Positions 1-8,932 of a stretch of 39,340 nt of DNA are shown here, piece by piece. The notes under the pieces were generated by a model, which saw only the letters and a list, made by a program, of their open reading frames with translations, was not told the DNA's origin and did no database searches. The stretch is from Paracoccaceae bacterium (lineage in GTDB: Bacteria > Pseudomonadota > Alphaproteobacteria > Rhodobacterales > Rhodobacteraceae). The stretch is taken from assembly GCA_027351005.1 (NCBI GenBank), contig DAIEJF010000073.1, positions 1 through 39,340 on the forward strand. The letters are read 5' to 3'. The first letter of the stretch is position 1. Each line of letters opens with the position of its first letter. The position numbers were made by a program, and so were the translations under genes.

Positions 1-1197
1 GTCCAGATAGGATGTGTTCGTGGCCAGGATCGCGGTCTTGGGCAGGGCTGCGTCCAGGGCGGCGAACACCGCCCGCTTGACCGCCAGATCCTCGAACACC
101 GCCTCGATCGCCAGATCGGCGGGGGGCAGGTTGCCATAGCCGATGTGAAAGCGGACACGCGCCGCCTGTTCGGCCTCGGCGGTCTCGGCGGTGACCTTGC
201 CGCGGCTTATGGCCTCGGCATAAAGCCGGGCGACGTTGGCGCGGGCGCGCGCCTCGCCCGCGGCATCGGTTTCCACCAGCGCCACCGTCACGCCGACGCC
301 CGCCAGCGCATAGGCGATGGCCGCCCCCATCGTGCCGCCGCCCACCACCACGGCCGAGCCCACCTCGGCCCCGTCCTTGCCCCGTCCCATGGCCGCGCGT
401 TCGGCGAAGAACACATGCTGCAGCGCCGCCGCCTGATCCGAGGTTTTCAGCGCGAGGAAGGTCTCGCGTTCCTGCAGCAGCCCGTCGGCCAGAGGCAGGG
501 TGCAGGCGGCCTCGATCAGGTCGATGGCCTTTTGCGGGGCGATCTGGCGCGGGCTGCGCCGTGCCGCCTGCTGTCGCGCGGCGGCTAGGGCCGTGGCATC
601 GGTGGCCGGGGCGGGCAGGGTGCCGGTGGCCGCGCGGGCGGGCAGGGTCAGGGCGTGCGCGGCGGCAACCGGGTCGGCGGCCAGCGCATCGACAAGGCCG
701 ATGGTCTGCGCCTCGGTCGCGCCGATCACCCGGCCCTCGGGGATCAGCGACAGGGCGGCGGCGAGCCCCACCAGACGTGGCAGGCGCTGCGTGCCGCCCG
801 CCCCCGGCACCACCCCCAGCGTCACTTCGGGCAGGCCCAGCGTGGCACCGGGGGCCGCCACCCGCGCGGCGCAGGCAAGCGCCAGTTCCAGCCCGCCACC
901 CAGCGCCGCGCCGTTGATGGCGGCAACGACCGGGACGGGAAACGCCTCGATCCGGGCCACGATGTCGGGCAGGTGGGGCGGCTGCGGTGCGGCGTCGAAC
1001 TCCTTCGCATCGGCCCCGGCCACGAAGGCCCGCCCCGCCCCGGTCAGCACCACGCGCCCCGCGCCCGCCGCCGCCGCAGCATCGAGCGCGGCCACCAGCC
1101 CCGTGCGCACAGCGCGCAAGATGACATTGACCGGCGGGTTGTCGATGGTGATCAGCGCGACGCCATCGGTGAGCGAGAGGCGGACCGGATCAGACAT
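1..1197 (-). CDS. 3-hydroxyacyl-CoA dehydrogenase / enoyl-CoA hydratase fusion (FadB/FadJ-like), C-terminus cut by the left window edge
   Basis: Minus-strand reading frame from ATG at 1197 runs open to position 1: [25 protein letters not shown]... crotonase motifs ([53 protein letters not shown]), then a Rossmann motif ([20 protein letters not shown]). Not in the ORF track because no stop lies in the window. Confidence 0.9.
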   Translation of the reverse strand, partial: MSDPVRLSLTDGVALITIDNPPVNVILRAVRTGLVAALDAAAAAGAGRVVLTGAGRAFVAGADAKEFDAAPQPPHLPDIVARIEAFPVPVVAAINGAALGGGLELALACAARVAAPGATLGLPEVTLGVVPGAGGTQRLPRLVGLAAALSLIPEGRVIGATEAQTIGLVDALAADPVAAAHALTLPARAATGTLPAPATDATALAAARQQAARRSPRQIAPQKAIDLIEAACTLPLADGLLQERETFLALKTSDQAAALQHVFFAERAAMGRGKDGAEVGSAVVVGGGTMGAAIAYALAGVGVTVALVETDAAGEARARANVARLYAEAISRGKVTAETAEAEQAARVRFHIGYGNLPPADLAIEAVFEDLAVKRAVFAALDAALPKTAILATNTSYLD

Positions 1198-1269
1198 TTT
1201 AAACCTCAAATGTTTTGCCGACCATCGCCAAGGCCGCCCCGCTTGTCAACGGTGGGGGCAAGACGCAAA

Positions 1270-1294
1270 CGGCCCGCCGGGTCAGGGCGGGCCG
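1270..1294 (-). terminator. Putative intrinsic terminator of the pcaIJF operon
   Basis: 9-bp GC stem CGGCCCGCC (1270-1278) / GGCGGGCCG (1286-1294), 7-nt loop, followed on the minus strand by TTTGCGTCTT. Lies between the pcaF stop (1342) and the downstream FadB-like start (1197). Confidence 0.6.
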
Positions 1295-1341
1295 CTGCGC
1301 ATGGCCTTGTGCGCGGCCGCCCCGCGAGGTCTTGCGTCGGT

Positions 1342-2544
1342 TCAGACCCGCTCCAGCGCCACGGCGATGCCCTGGCCCACGCCGATGCACATGGTCGACA
1401 GCGACCGCCGCCCCCCTGTCAGCGCCAGTTCCAGCGCCGCGGTGCCGGTGATGCGGGCGCCCGACATGCCCAGCGGATGACCCAGCGCGATGGCCCCGCC
1501 GTTGGGGTTTACCCGCGGATCGTCATCCGCGATGCCCAACAGGCGCAGGGTGGCCAGGCCCTGGCTGGCAAAGGCCTCGTTCAGCTCGATCACGTCGAAA
1601 TCGGCAGGCGTCAGGCCCAGCCGCGCCATAAGCTTCTGGCTGGCCGGGGCCGGGCCGATGCCCATGATGCGCGGGGCCACGCCTGCGGTGGCGCCGCCCA
1701 GGATGCGGGCGATGGGGGTCAGACCATGCGCCCGCGCCGCCGCTTCCGAGGCGATGATGAGCGCCGCGGCGCCATCGTTCACGCCGCTGGCGTTGCCTGC
1801 CGTCACCGTGCCGCCCTTGCGGAACGGGGTCGGCAGCTTGGCCAGCGCCTCGATCGTGGTCGCGCGGGGGTGTTCGTCGCGGTCGACCACCAGCGGATCA
1901 CCCTTGCGCTGCGGGATGCTGACCGGCACGATTTCCCGGCCCAACCGCCCGTTGGCCTGCGCCGCCGCTGCGCGGGACTGGCTGCGCAGCGCGAAGGCAT
2001 CCTGATCCGCGCGACTGATGTGGTAGTCTTCGGCTACGTTCTCGCCCGTCTCGGGCATGGAATCGATGCCGTATTGCGCCTTCATCACCGGGTTGACGAA
2101 GCGCCAGCCGATGGTCGTGTCGTGGATCTCGGCGTGGCGGGAAAAGGCGCTGTCGGCCTTGGGCATCACGAAGGGCGCGCGGCTCATGCTTTCGACGCCA
2201 CCTGCGATCATCAGACTGGCCTCGCCCGCCCGGATCGCCCGCGCAGCCGTCAGCACTGCATCCATCCCCGACCCGCAAAGCCGGTTCAGCGTGGCACCCG
2301 GTACCGACAGCGGCAGCCCCGCCAGCAGCAGCGCCATGCGCGCCACGTTGCGGTTGTCTTCTCCCGCCTGGTTGGCACAGCCGAAGATCACGTCATCCAC
2401 CGCGGCCCAGTCCACGCCCGCGTTCCGGGCCATCAGCGCCTTCAGCGGCGCCGCGCCCAGGTCATCGGCCCGAACGGGTGCAAGCGCCCCGCCGAACCGG
2501 CCGATGGGGGTGCGGATATAGTCGCAGATGAAGGCTTCGGTCAT
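1342..2544 (-). CDS. pcaF: Acetyl-CoA acyltransferase / 3-oxoadipyl-CoA thiolase
   Basis: Thiolase motifs NRLCGSGMDAV, GGVESMSRAPFVM, NEAFASQGLA, GHPLGMSGARI; adjacent to CoA-transferase subunits. Confidence 0.9.
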   Translation of the reverse strand: MTEAFICDYIRTPIGRFGGALAPVRADDLGAAPLKALMARNAGVDWAAVDDVIFGCANQAGEDNRNVARMALLLAGLPLSVPGATLNRLCGSGMDAVLTAARAIRAGEASLMIAGGVESMSRAPFVMPKADSAFSRHAEIHDTTIGWRFVNPVMKAQYGIDSMPETGENVAEDYHISRADQDAFALRSQSRAAAAQANGRLGREIVPVSIPQRKGDPLVVDRDEHPRATTIEALAKLPTPFRKGGTVTAGNASGVNDGAAALIIASEAAARAHGLTPIARILGGATAGVAPRIMGIGPAPASQKLMARLGLTPADFDVIELNEAFASQGLATLRLLGIADDDPRVNPNGGAIALGHPLGMSGARITGTAALELALTGGRRSLSTMCIGVGQGIAVALERV

Positions 2545-2545
2545 G

Positions 2546-3217
2546 TCACAGCTCCGGTACGGTCAGGTCGGCCACGGGGCCGGTCAGGTGCAGCCTGGCG
2601 CCTGTCTGCGCCTGAAGCGCCTCGAAGGTCAACGCCGCCAGCTTTTCGCGCAGCACGAAGCGGCCGCCCTCGATGTCGATCACCGCAAGCGAGGTATAGA
2701 CCCGCGTCACACAGCCCACCCCGGTCAGCGGCAGGGTGCAGCGTTCCAGCAGCTTGGGCGCGCCTTCCTTTGTCACATGGTCGGTGATGACCGCCACACG
2801 CTTGGCCCCATGCACAAGGTCCATCGCGCCGCCCACCGCAGGCACACCCTTGGGCCCGGTCGACCAGTTCGCCAGATCGCCCGTTTCGGCCACCTGGTAG
2901 GCGCCCAGGATTGCCACATCCAGATGCCCGCCGCGCACCATGGCAAAGCTGTCGGCGTGGTGAAAGAAGGCGGCACCGGGCTTCAGCGTCACCGCCTTCT
3001 TGCCCGCGTTGATCAGATCCCAGTCCTCTTGGCCCGAAGGCGGTGCCTCGCCGAAGTTCAGGATGCCGTTTTCGGTGTGAAAGATCGCCTGGCGGCCCGG
3101 CGGCTGGAATTTGGCCACCATCTCGGGGAAGCCGATGCCAAGGTTGACATAGGCGCCATCGGCGATGTCCTGCGCGGCGCGCCAGGCGATCTGGGCGTTG
3201 GAAAGCTTTGGCGACAT
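2546..3217 (-). CDS. pcaJ: 3-oxoacid/3-oxoadipate CoA-transferase subunit B
   Basis: MSPKLSNAQIAWRAAQDIADGAYVNLGIGFPEMVA...HTENGILNFGEAP; typical subunit B with catalytic-Glu region ENGILN. Start ATG at 3217 overlaps the pcaI stop. Confidence 0.88.
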   Translation of the reverse strand: MSPKLSNAQIAWRAAQDIADGAYVNLGIGFPEMVAKFQPPGRQAIFHTENGILNFGEAPPSGQEDWDLINAGKKAVTLKPGAAFFHHADSFAMVRGGHLDVAILGAYQVAETGDLANWSTGPKGVPAVGGAMDLVHGAKRVAVITDHVTKEGAPKLLERCTLPLTGVGCVTRVYTSLAVIDIEGGRFVLREKLAALTFEALQAQTGARLHLTGPVADLTVPEL

Positions 3218-3936
3218 CAGTGAACGGCCCCCGCCCGGTTCAGCGTTTCTTCCTGCTGCGGGTCGGGCACGGCCACGACCTTCTGGACAAAGATGCCCGG
3301 CGTCACCACCGTTTCGGGGTCGATCCCGCCGGGGGCCACGATCTCGCGCGCCTGCACGATGGTTTCGGCCGCGGCCATGCACATCAGCGGGCCGAAATTG
3401 CGCGAGGCGGCGCGGTAGGTCAGGTTGCCCATCGTGTCGGCGCGTTCGGCCTTCACCAGCGCCACGTCGGCCTTCAGCCAGCGTTCCTGAACATAGGGGC
3501 GGCCGTCGAACTCCTCGATCTTCTTGCCCGTCGCCAGTTCGGTGCCGTAGCCGGTCGGCGTGTAGAAGGCGGGGATGCCCGCCCCGCCCGCCCGGATGCG
3601 TTCGGCCAGGGTGCCCTGCGGCACCAGTTCCAGCTCGATATTTCCGGCCAGGTACCGTTCGGTGAACACCACCGGATCGGCCGAGCGCGGGAACGAACAG
3701 ATCAGCTTGCGGACCATCCCCGCCTCGATCAGCGCGGCAAGGCCGACATGGCCGTTGCCTGCGTTGTTGTTCACCACGGTCAGCCCGGAGGGGTGGCCGG
3801 TGGCGCGATAGCGGTCGATCAGGGCGTGGATCAGCTCGATCGGGGCGCCTGATCCGCCGAAACCGCCGATCATCACCGTCGCGCCGTCGGCGATGGTGGC
3901 GACGGCTTCCGCCAGCGTTGCGATGGTCTTGTCCAT
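3217..3936 (-). CDS. pcaI: 3-oxoacid/3-oxoadipate CoA-transferase subunit A
   Basis: MDKTIATLAEAVATIADGATVMIGGFGGSGAPIELIHAL... typical subunit A N-terminus (GGFGGSGAP). Confidence 0.88.
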   Translation of the reverse strand: MDKTIATLAEAVATIADGATVMIGGFGGSGAPIELIHALIDRYRATGHPSGLTVVNNNAGNGHVGLAALIEAGMVRKLICSFPRSADPVVFTERYLAGNIELELVPQGTLAERIRAGGAGIPAFYTPTGYGTELATGKKIEEFDGRPYVQERWLKADVALVKAERADTMGNLTYRAASRNFGPLMCMAAAETIVQAREIVAPGGIDPETVVTPGIFVQKVVAVPDPQQEETLNRAGAVH

Positions 3937-4082
3937 TCCGGCCTCCGGTTGCGGAAGGGTCTGCCCCGGCGCAGTCGTCCTGCGGGCCGTTGCGGTCAAA
4001 GACATTGCCAATGCCCGTGTCGGGGGCAAGCCCCGGCGCGCGCATGTTGATCTTTGTTCGCATCCCGCGCATTCCTGTGCGC

Positions 4083-4841
4083 ATGTTGAACAGGACCGAT
4101 ACGATCGCATCGCTGGGCAAGGGGCTGCGGGTCCTGGAATGCTTTGGCGCCGACCATCCGCGCCGGTCCATCGCCGAGGTGGCCGAGGCGACGGGGCTGG
4201 ACCGGGCGACGGCACGACGCTGCCTGCTGACGTTGTTCGAGCTGGGCTATGCCGCCTATGACGGCAAGTATTTCACGCTGACGCCGCGTGTGCTGCGGCT
4301 GGGCACCGGGGCGCTGGCCGCGCTGCCACTGCCGCAGATCGTGCAGCCCTGGCTGGACCAGTTGAGCGAGCAGATCGGCCAATCCTGTTCCGTCTCGATC
4401 CTTGATGAGACCGAGATCGTCTACATCGCCCGGGCGGCGCAGCGGCGGGTGATGTCGATCGGGCTGATGCCCGGCTCGCGGTTGCCTGCGCATTGCACCT
4501 CGATGGGCCGCGTGCTGCTGGCTGCGCTGCCCGAGCCCGCGGCGCGCGCCATCATCGAGGCGTCGGATCTGTCGCCGCGCACCCGCCATTCCCGCACCGA
4601 CCCGGCCGAAATCATGGCCGAGATCGCCCGCGTGCGGGCTGCGGGGCATGCGCTTGTGGACCAGGAGGTGGAACTGGGTCTGCGCGCCCTTGCGGTGCCG
4701 GTACTGGATGTGCATCGCCGGGTCGTGGCTGCGCTGAATGTGGGGATGGCGGCGGTGCATGGCGACCCGGCGGCGGTGCTGGCCGCCTACCTGCCCGCAC
4801 TGCAGCGGGTGCAGGATGGCCTGCGGCGGGTGCTGCGATAG
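4083..4841 (+). CDS. pcaR: IclR-family transcriptional regulator, PcaR/PcaU/PobR-type
   Basis: MLNRTDTIASLGKGLRVLECFGADHPRRSIAEVAEATGLDRATARRCLLTL (wHTH) and effector domain (GSRLPAHCTSMGRVLLAALP); divergent from pcaIJF. Alternative in-frame start at 4044. Confidence 0.85.
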   Translation: MLNRTDTIASLGKGLRVLECFGADHPRRSIAEVAEATGLDRATARRCLLTLFELGYAAYDGKYFTLTPRVLRLGTGALAALPLPQIVQPWLDQLSEQIGQSCSVSILDETEIVYIARAAQRRVMSIGLMPGSRLPAHCTSMGRVLLAALPEPAARAIIEASDLSPRTRHSRTDPAEIMAEIARVRAAGHALVDQEVELGLRALAVPVLDVHRRVVAALNVGMAAVHGDPAAVLAAYLPALQRVQDGLRRVLR

Positions 4842-4957
4842 CGGATGCGCCCGCCCCGGACGTGCCGAAAGGCTTGCACTTTCAGGTGGGTTCATGGAGA
4901 AATGGGCGACTTTCCGCGCAGGGGGCGCGGGCCTGGCCACAAGGACACCCTTTGCCG

Positions 4958-5485
4958 ATGACCGCCGCTTCGCTTTTCCGGGCCGTGGCCGCGACCTGTG
5001 CGCTGGCTGCAACGGGGGCGGGTGGGGCACCCTTCGCCGACCCGCTTGCCGCCGCGCCCGCCGCGCTGAAGGTCAGCCTGACATTGCCGCCGGGCTTCGG
5101 CGTGCTGCCGGGGTCGGCCGCGCTGCATGTGCAGGCCCGAAACGACCTGACCGGCGAAACCGTCACCGCGACCGACGGCCTTGCGGTGCTGGGCGCACCG
5201 GGCGAGATGGCCGAGATGGAGCTTGCCACCCCCGCCGCGGCCGAGCTGTCGCGGCTGGAGACCACCGTGGCCGCCTGGCGCGCGGCCAAGGCCAACCCGG
5301 TGGCGCAAATCTCCGTCACCTTCACGCCCTGCCGCCTGCACGACGGGGCCGATCCGGCCGGGCCGATCGACATGACCCTGCGGTTGGCCTCGGGCGGGCC
5401 GCGGTTTGCGCTGGTTCAGCCGGGCACCACGCTGGCCGGGTTCTTGAACGCCACGGCGCCCGCGATCGCAGACTGCCCCAGCTAA
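4958..5485 (+). CDS. Hypothetical exported protein
   Basis: MTAASLFRAVAATCALAATGAGGAPFADP signal-like N-terminus; no recognised domain. Terminal stop overlaps the convergent TetR stop. Confidence 0.6.
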   Translation: MTAASLFRAVAATCALAATGAGGAPFADPLAAAPAALKVSLTLPPGFGVLPGSAALHVQARNDLTGETVTATDGLAVLGAPGEMAEMELATPAAAELSRLETTVAAWRAAKANPVAQISVTFTPCRLHDGADPAGPIDMTLRLASGGPRFALVQPGTTLAGFLNATAPAIADCPS

Positions 5486-6111
5486 GCCTGACGCGTGCCG
5501 TAACGCGCCAGGAACATGTCGACCGCGCCCGCCGAGGTGCGGTCGATGTCGCGCGCCGCGCAGCCGCCGTTGCGGGCGAAGATGGCGCGGGCGTGGATGT
5601 CGGCCTTGCACAATTCCGCGAACTGGTCGGCGGCCAGGTCGAAATCGTCGATCTGAAGCTCGCCCCGAGCCGTTGCCGCGCGCAGGTAACTGACCAGACG
5701 CTGGCGCACCAGAAGCGGACCCGACTCGTAGAAGGCGCGGCCCAATTCGGGGAAACGGTCGCTTTCGGCCACGCAGATGCGGAACATCCGCTGCCCGAAT
5801 TCCGAGGTGACGAAACCCGCCAGCCGCCTGGCCGCCGCCGTCAGCACATCGCGCGGGGGGGCGGTCATGTCCTGCAACTCGATCGCCGATGCCGCCTGCC
5901 GGGCGCATTCGCTGCGCGCAACCTCTAGAAACAACAGCCGTTTGTCAGGAAAGTAGCTGTAAAGCGTGGCCTTCGAGACACCGGCCTCGCGGGCGATGTC
6001 GTCAACACTCGCGCCTTCGAAGCCGTCGCGCAAGAACACCGTCCGGGCGCCTTCAAGCACCTGGTCGTACTTGCGGCCCCGCTTCACTTTTGCGGCTGCA
6101 GTGGCCATCAC
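5482..6111 (-). CDS. TetR/AcrR-family transcriptional regulator
   Basis: GRKYDQVLEGARTVFLRDGFEGASVDDIAREAGVSKATLYSYFPDKRLLFLEV, classic TetR HTH. Confidence 0.92.
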   Translation of the reverse strand: MMATAAAKVKRGRKYDQVLEGARTVFLRDGFEGASVDDIAREAGVSKATLYSYFPDKRLLFLEVARSECARQAASAIELQDMTAPPRDVLTAAARRLAGFVTSEFGQRMFRICVAESDRFPELGRAFYESGPLLVRQRLVSYLRAATARGELQIDDFDLAADQFAELCKADIHARAIFARNGGCAARDIDRTSAGAVDMFLARYGTRQA

Positions 6112-6216
6112 GTCTCGTTCTCCCCTGCGCGATCCTAAACCGGACAGTTCGTCTCGGGCAAGGATGCCTGTTGCCGCATGTGCAATGTCCCTTGCCTTGA
6201 CGCTTTGTCCTGTTAG

Positions 6217-6233
6217 TTTGGAATCGTTCTAAC
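6217..6233 (+). promoter_or_regulatory. Putative Irr iron-control element (ICE-like) upstream of mbfA
   Basis: TTTGGAATCGTTCTAAC resembles the ICE dyad TTTAGAA-N3-TTCTAAA (12 of 14 half-site bases), 12 bp before the mbfA ATG. Confidence 0.55.
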
Positions 6234-6245
6234 TTGGAGCCACAT

Positions 6246-7223
6246 ATGATCCCCGGAGTTTCGAGCCGCCGTCGTTTTTCCGACCTGTCGGAACAAGAGA
6301 TTCTCGCGCTGGCGATTTCATCCGAAGAAGATGACGCGCAGATCTACCGCACCTACGCGGCGCGTCTGCGGGGCGAATTTCCGGGCTCTGCCGCCGTCTT
6401 CGATGGCATGGCGCAAGAGGAAGACCAGCACCGCCGCCGCCTGATCGAATTGCATCAGGCGCGGTTCGGCGATGTCATTCCGCTGATCCGGCGCGAGCAT
6501 GTCGCGGGCTTCTATGCCCGCCGCCCCGTCTGGCTGGTGAAGAACCTGTCGCTGGACACCATCCGCGACGAGGCGGCTGCGATGGAGCGGCAGGCCGAGG
6601 TGTTCTACCGCCGCGCCGCGGCGCAAACCGCCGATGCCGCCACACGCAAGCTGCTGGGCGATCTGGCGGCGGCCGAGGCCGGGCACGAACACAAGGCCGA
6701 CGCATTGAAAGGCGAACATCTGGGGGAAGAGACCCGGTCCGAGGAAGACCACGCCGCGCGGCGGCAGTTCATCCTGACCTGGGTGCAGCCGGGGCTGGCG
6801 GGGCTGATGGATGGCTCGGTCTCGACGCTGGCGCCGATCTTCGCGACCGCCTTCGCGACCCAGAATTCGCACACCACGCTCTTGGTGGGCATGGCCGCCG
6901 CGGTGGGGGCAGGCATCTCGATGGGCTTCACCGAGGCCGCGCATGACGATGGCGTCTTGTCGGGGCGCGGCTCGCCGATCAAGCGGGGGCTGGCCTCGGG
7001 GATCATGACGGCGGTTGGCGGTCTTGGTCACGCGCTGCCCTACCTGATCCCGGATTTCTGGACGGCGACGACGCTTGCGATGGTCATCGTGTTCTTCGAG
7101 CTTTGGGCGATCGCCTGGATCCAGAACAAGTACATGGACACGCCCTTCCTGCGGGCTGCCTTGCAGGTGGTGGTGGGCGGCGCGCTGGTCTTTGCCGCGG
7201 GCTCGCTGATCGGGGCGGGATGA
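6246..7223 (+). CDS. mbfA: MbfA-type membrane protein: ferritin-like/rubrerythrin domain plus C-terminal VIT1 domain
   Basis: N-terminal ExxH-type di-iron helices (SSEEDDAQIYRTYA, AQEEDQHRRRLIELH, AAEAGHEHKADAL) followed by a VIT1 domain (PGLAGLMDGSVSTLAPIFATAFAT...GAGISMGFTEA). Confidence 0.88.
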   Translation: MIPGVSSRRRFSDLSEQEILALAISSEEDDAQIYRTYAARLRGEFPGSAAVFDGMAQEEDQHRRRLIELHQARFGDVIPLIRREHVAGFYARRPVWLVKNLSLDTIRDEAAAMERQAEVFYRRAAAQTADAATRKLLGDLAAAEAGHEHKADALKGEHLGEETRSEEDHAARRQFILTWVQPGLAGLMDGSVSTLAPIFATAFATQNSHTTLLVGMAAAVGAGISMGFTEAAHDDGVLSGRGSPIKRGLASGIMTAVGGLGHALPYLIPDFWTATTLAMVIVFFELWAIAWIQNKYMDTPFLRAALQVVVGGALVFAAGSLIGAG

Positions 7224-7234
7224 CGGGGGCCTGA

Positions 7235-7921
7235 ATGGGCGACGAATATCAACCGATCCCGCTGCCTGACAGGGCGCAGCTTGCGCCCGCAGAGCAGCTT
7301 GCCGCCGCGCAGGCGTTCCGCGACCACATGCGGCGGCGCCATTCGGTGCGCGACTTCGCCCCGACCCCCGTGGCCGAGGAGGTGATCGCCGCCTGCATCG
7401 CGGCCGCGGGGCTTGCGCCCTCGGGGGCGAACCATCAGCCATGGCATTTCGTGGCCATCTCGGACCCGGCCATCAAGGCGCAGATCCGCGCCGCCGCCGA
7501 GGCCGAGGAACAGACCTTCTACGCCGGCGGGGCGGGCGACGAATGGCTTGCGGCGCTGGAGCCGATTGGCACCGGTGTGTCCAAGCCGCATCTGGAAATC
7601 GCGCCCTGGCTGATCGTGGTTTTCGCGCAGCGTTGGGGGGAAACCGCGGACGGGCGGCGGTTCAAGAACTATTACGTTCCCGAAAGCGTCGGCATCGCCA
7701 CCGGGTTCCTGATCGCCGCGATCCATGCGGCGGGGCTCGTGTGCCTCGAGCACACCCCGAACCCGATGAAGTTCCTGCCCGCGCTCTGCGGGCGCCCGGC
7801 GTCGGAAAAGCCGGTGATGATCCTGCCGGTCGGCTATCCGGCCGACGGGGCGACCGTGCCCGCCGCCGCCAAGCGAAAGAAGCCCCTGGCCCAGATCATG
7901 ACCGTCCTGCGGGCGCCCTGA
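7235..7921 (+). CDS. Nitroreductase family protein
   Basis: RRRHSVRDFAPTPVAEEVIAACIAAAGLAPSGANHQPWHFVAI, classical nitroreductase FMN-binding N-terminus. Confidence 0.9.
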   Translation: MGDEYQPIPLPDRAQLAPAEQLAAAQAFRDHMRRRHSVRDFAPTPVAEEVIAACIAAAGLAPSGANHQPWHFVAISDPAIKAQIRAAAEAEEQTFYAGGAGDEWLAALEPIGTGVSKPHLEIAPWLIVVFAQRWGETADGRRFKNYYVPESVGIATGFLIAAIHAAGLVCLEHTPNPMKFLPALCGRPASEKPVMILPVGYPADGATVPAAAKRKKPLAQIMTVLRAP

Positions 7922-7990
7922 CCCCTTGCCCTTTGCCCCTTCGGCCCCTATCCCGCAGGATGAGGCGCGGCGACGGGGGAAACGGCGAAG

Positions 7991-8920
7991 ATGATCGAAG
8001 TCCTGTTTCGCGTGTTGCCGTTCTTTGCGCTGGTCGGCGTGGGCTATCTGGCCGGGCGCACCCGCTTCATCAGCGAGATCGGCACGGCGGCGATCACCAA
8101 GTTCGTGTTCTACTTCGCCCTGTCGGCCATGCTGTTCAAGTTCGCCTCGAACCTGTCGCTGGCCGAGATCTATTCCACCCCCTTCGTTCTGGCCTATCTG
8201 CTGGGCTGCACCGCGGTTTACCTTGTCGCCTTCGCGGTGGCGCTGGCGCGGCGGATCACGCTGTCCGAGGCCGCGGTCGAGGCGCAATGCGCCGCCTGCG
8301 GCAACACCGGCTTTCTGGGCCTGCCGCTGATGATCGCCATCTTCGGCGAAAAGGCGGCCGGGCCGCAGATGATGGTGCTGACGGTGGACATGATCGTGTT
8401 CTCCTCGCTCATCACGCTCATCATCACCGGGGCGCGCGAAGGGCGGATCAGCCTGCGGGTGGTGCGGCGTCTGGGTCTGGGGCTGGTGCAGAACCCGATG
8501 ATCGTGTCGATGGCGCTGGGTCTTCTGTGGGCGGCCACCGGGGTGGCGGTGCCGCGGCCGGTCAATGATTTCATGGGTATCCTTGGCGGGGCGGCGACAC
8601 CCGGTGCGCTGTTCGCGATCGGCGCGTCGCTGGCCGCGCGGTCGGCCGAACGGGTGCAGGTGGCGGCGTGGCTGTCGTTCTGCAAGCTGGTGCTGCATCC
8701 GGCCGCGGTGGCGGTGGGGGCGCTGGTGCTGTTTCCGGTGGAACGCTTTGCCGCGCATGTGATGATCGCCGCGGCAGCCCTGCCGGTCGCGGGAAACACC
8801 TATATCCTGGCACAGCATTACGGGGTCGCACCGCAGCGCGTTTCGGCCTCGATCCTGATTTCCACGGCGGTGTCGGTGCTGACCCTTTCCGCGGTCATCG
8901 CCTGGGCGACCGCCGCCTGA
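7991..8920 (+). CDS. AEC-family (auxin efflux carrier-like) transporter
   Basis: Multiple TM segments, FFALVGVGYLAGR N-terminus, CGNTGFLGLPLM motif. Confidence 0.88.
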   Translation: MIEVLFRVLPFFALVGVGYLAGRTRFISEIGTAAITKFVFYFALSAMLFKFASNLSLAEIYSTPFVLAYLLGCTAVYLVAFAVALARRITLSEAAVEAQCAACGNTGFLGLPLMIAIFGEKAAGPQMMVLTVDMIVFSSLITLIITGAREGRISLRVVRRLGLGLVQNPMIVSMALGLLWAATGVAVPRPVNDFMGILGGAATPGALFAIGASLAARSAERVQVAAWLSFCKLVLHPAAVAVGALVLFPVERFAAHVMIAAAALPVAGNTYILAQHYGVAPQRVSASILISTAVSVLTLSAVIAWATAA

Positions 8921-8932
8921 GAAAGGACGAAA

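Noticed and set aside
1244-1249. Perfect TTGACA -35 box on the minus strand upstream of the FadB-like gene
   Set aside because: No convincing -10 at 16-18 bp spacing (GATGGT); too weak to call a promoter.
655-2787. 710-aa plus-strand ORF
   Set aside because: Antisense to the FadB-like gene and pcaF; Arg/Gly/His-rich low-complexity translation typical of shadow frames in high-GC DNA.
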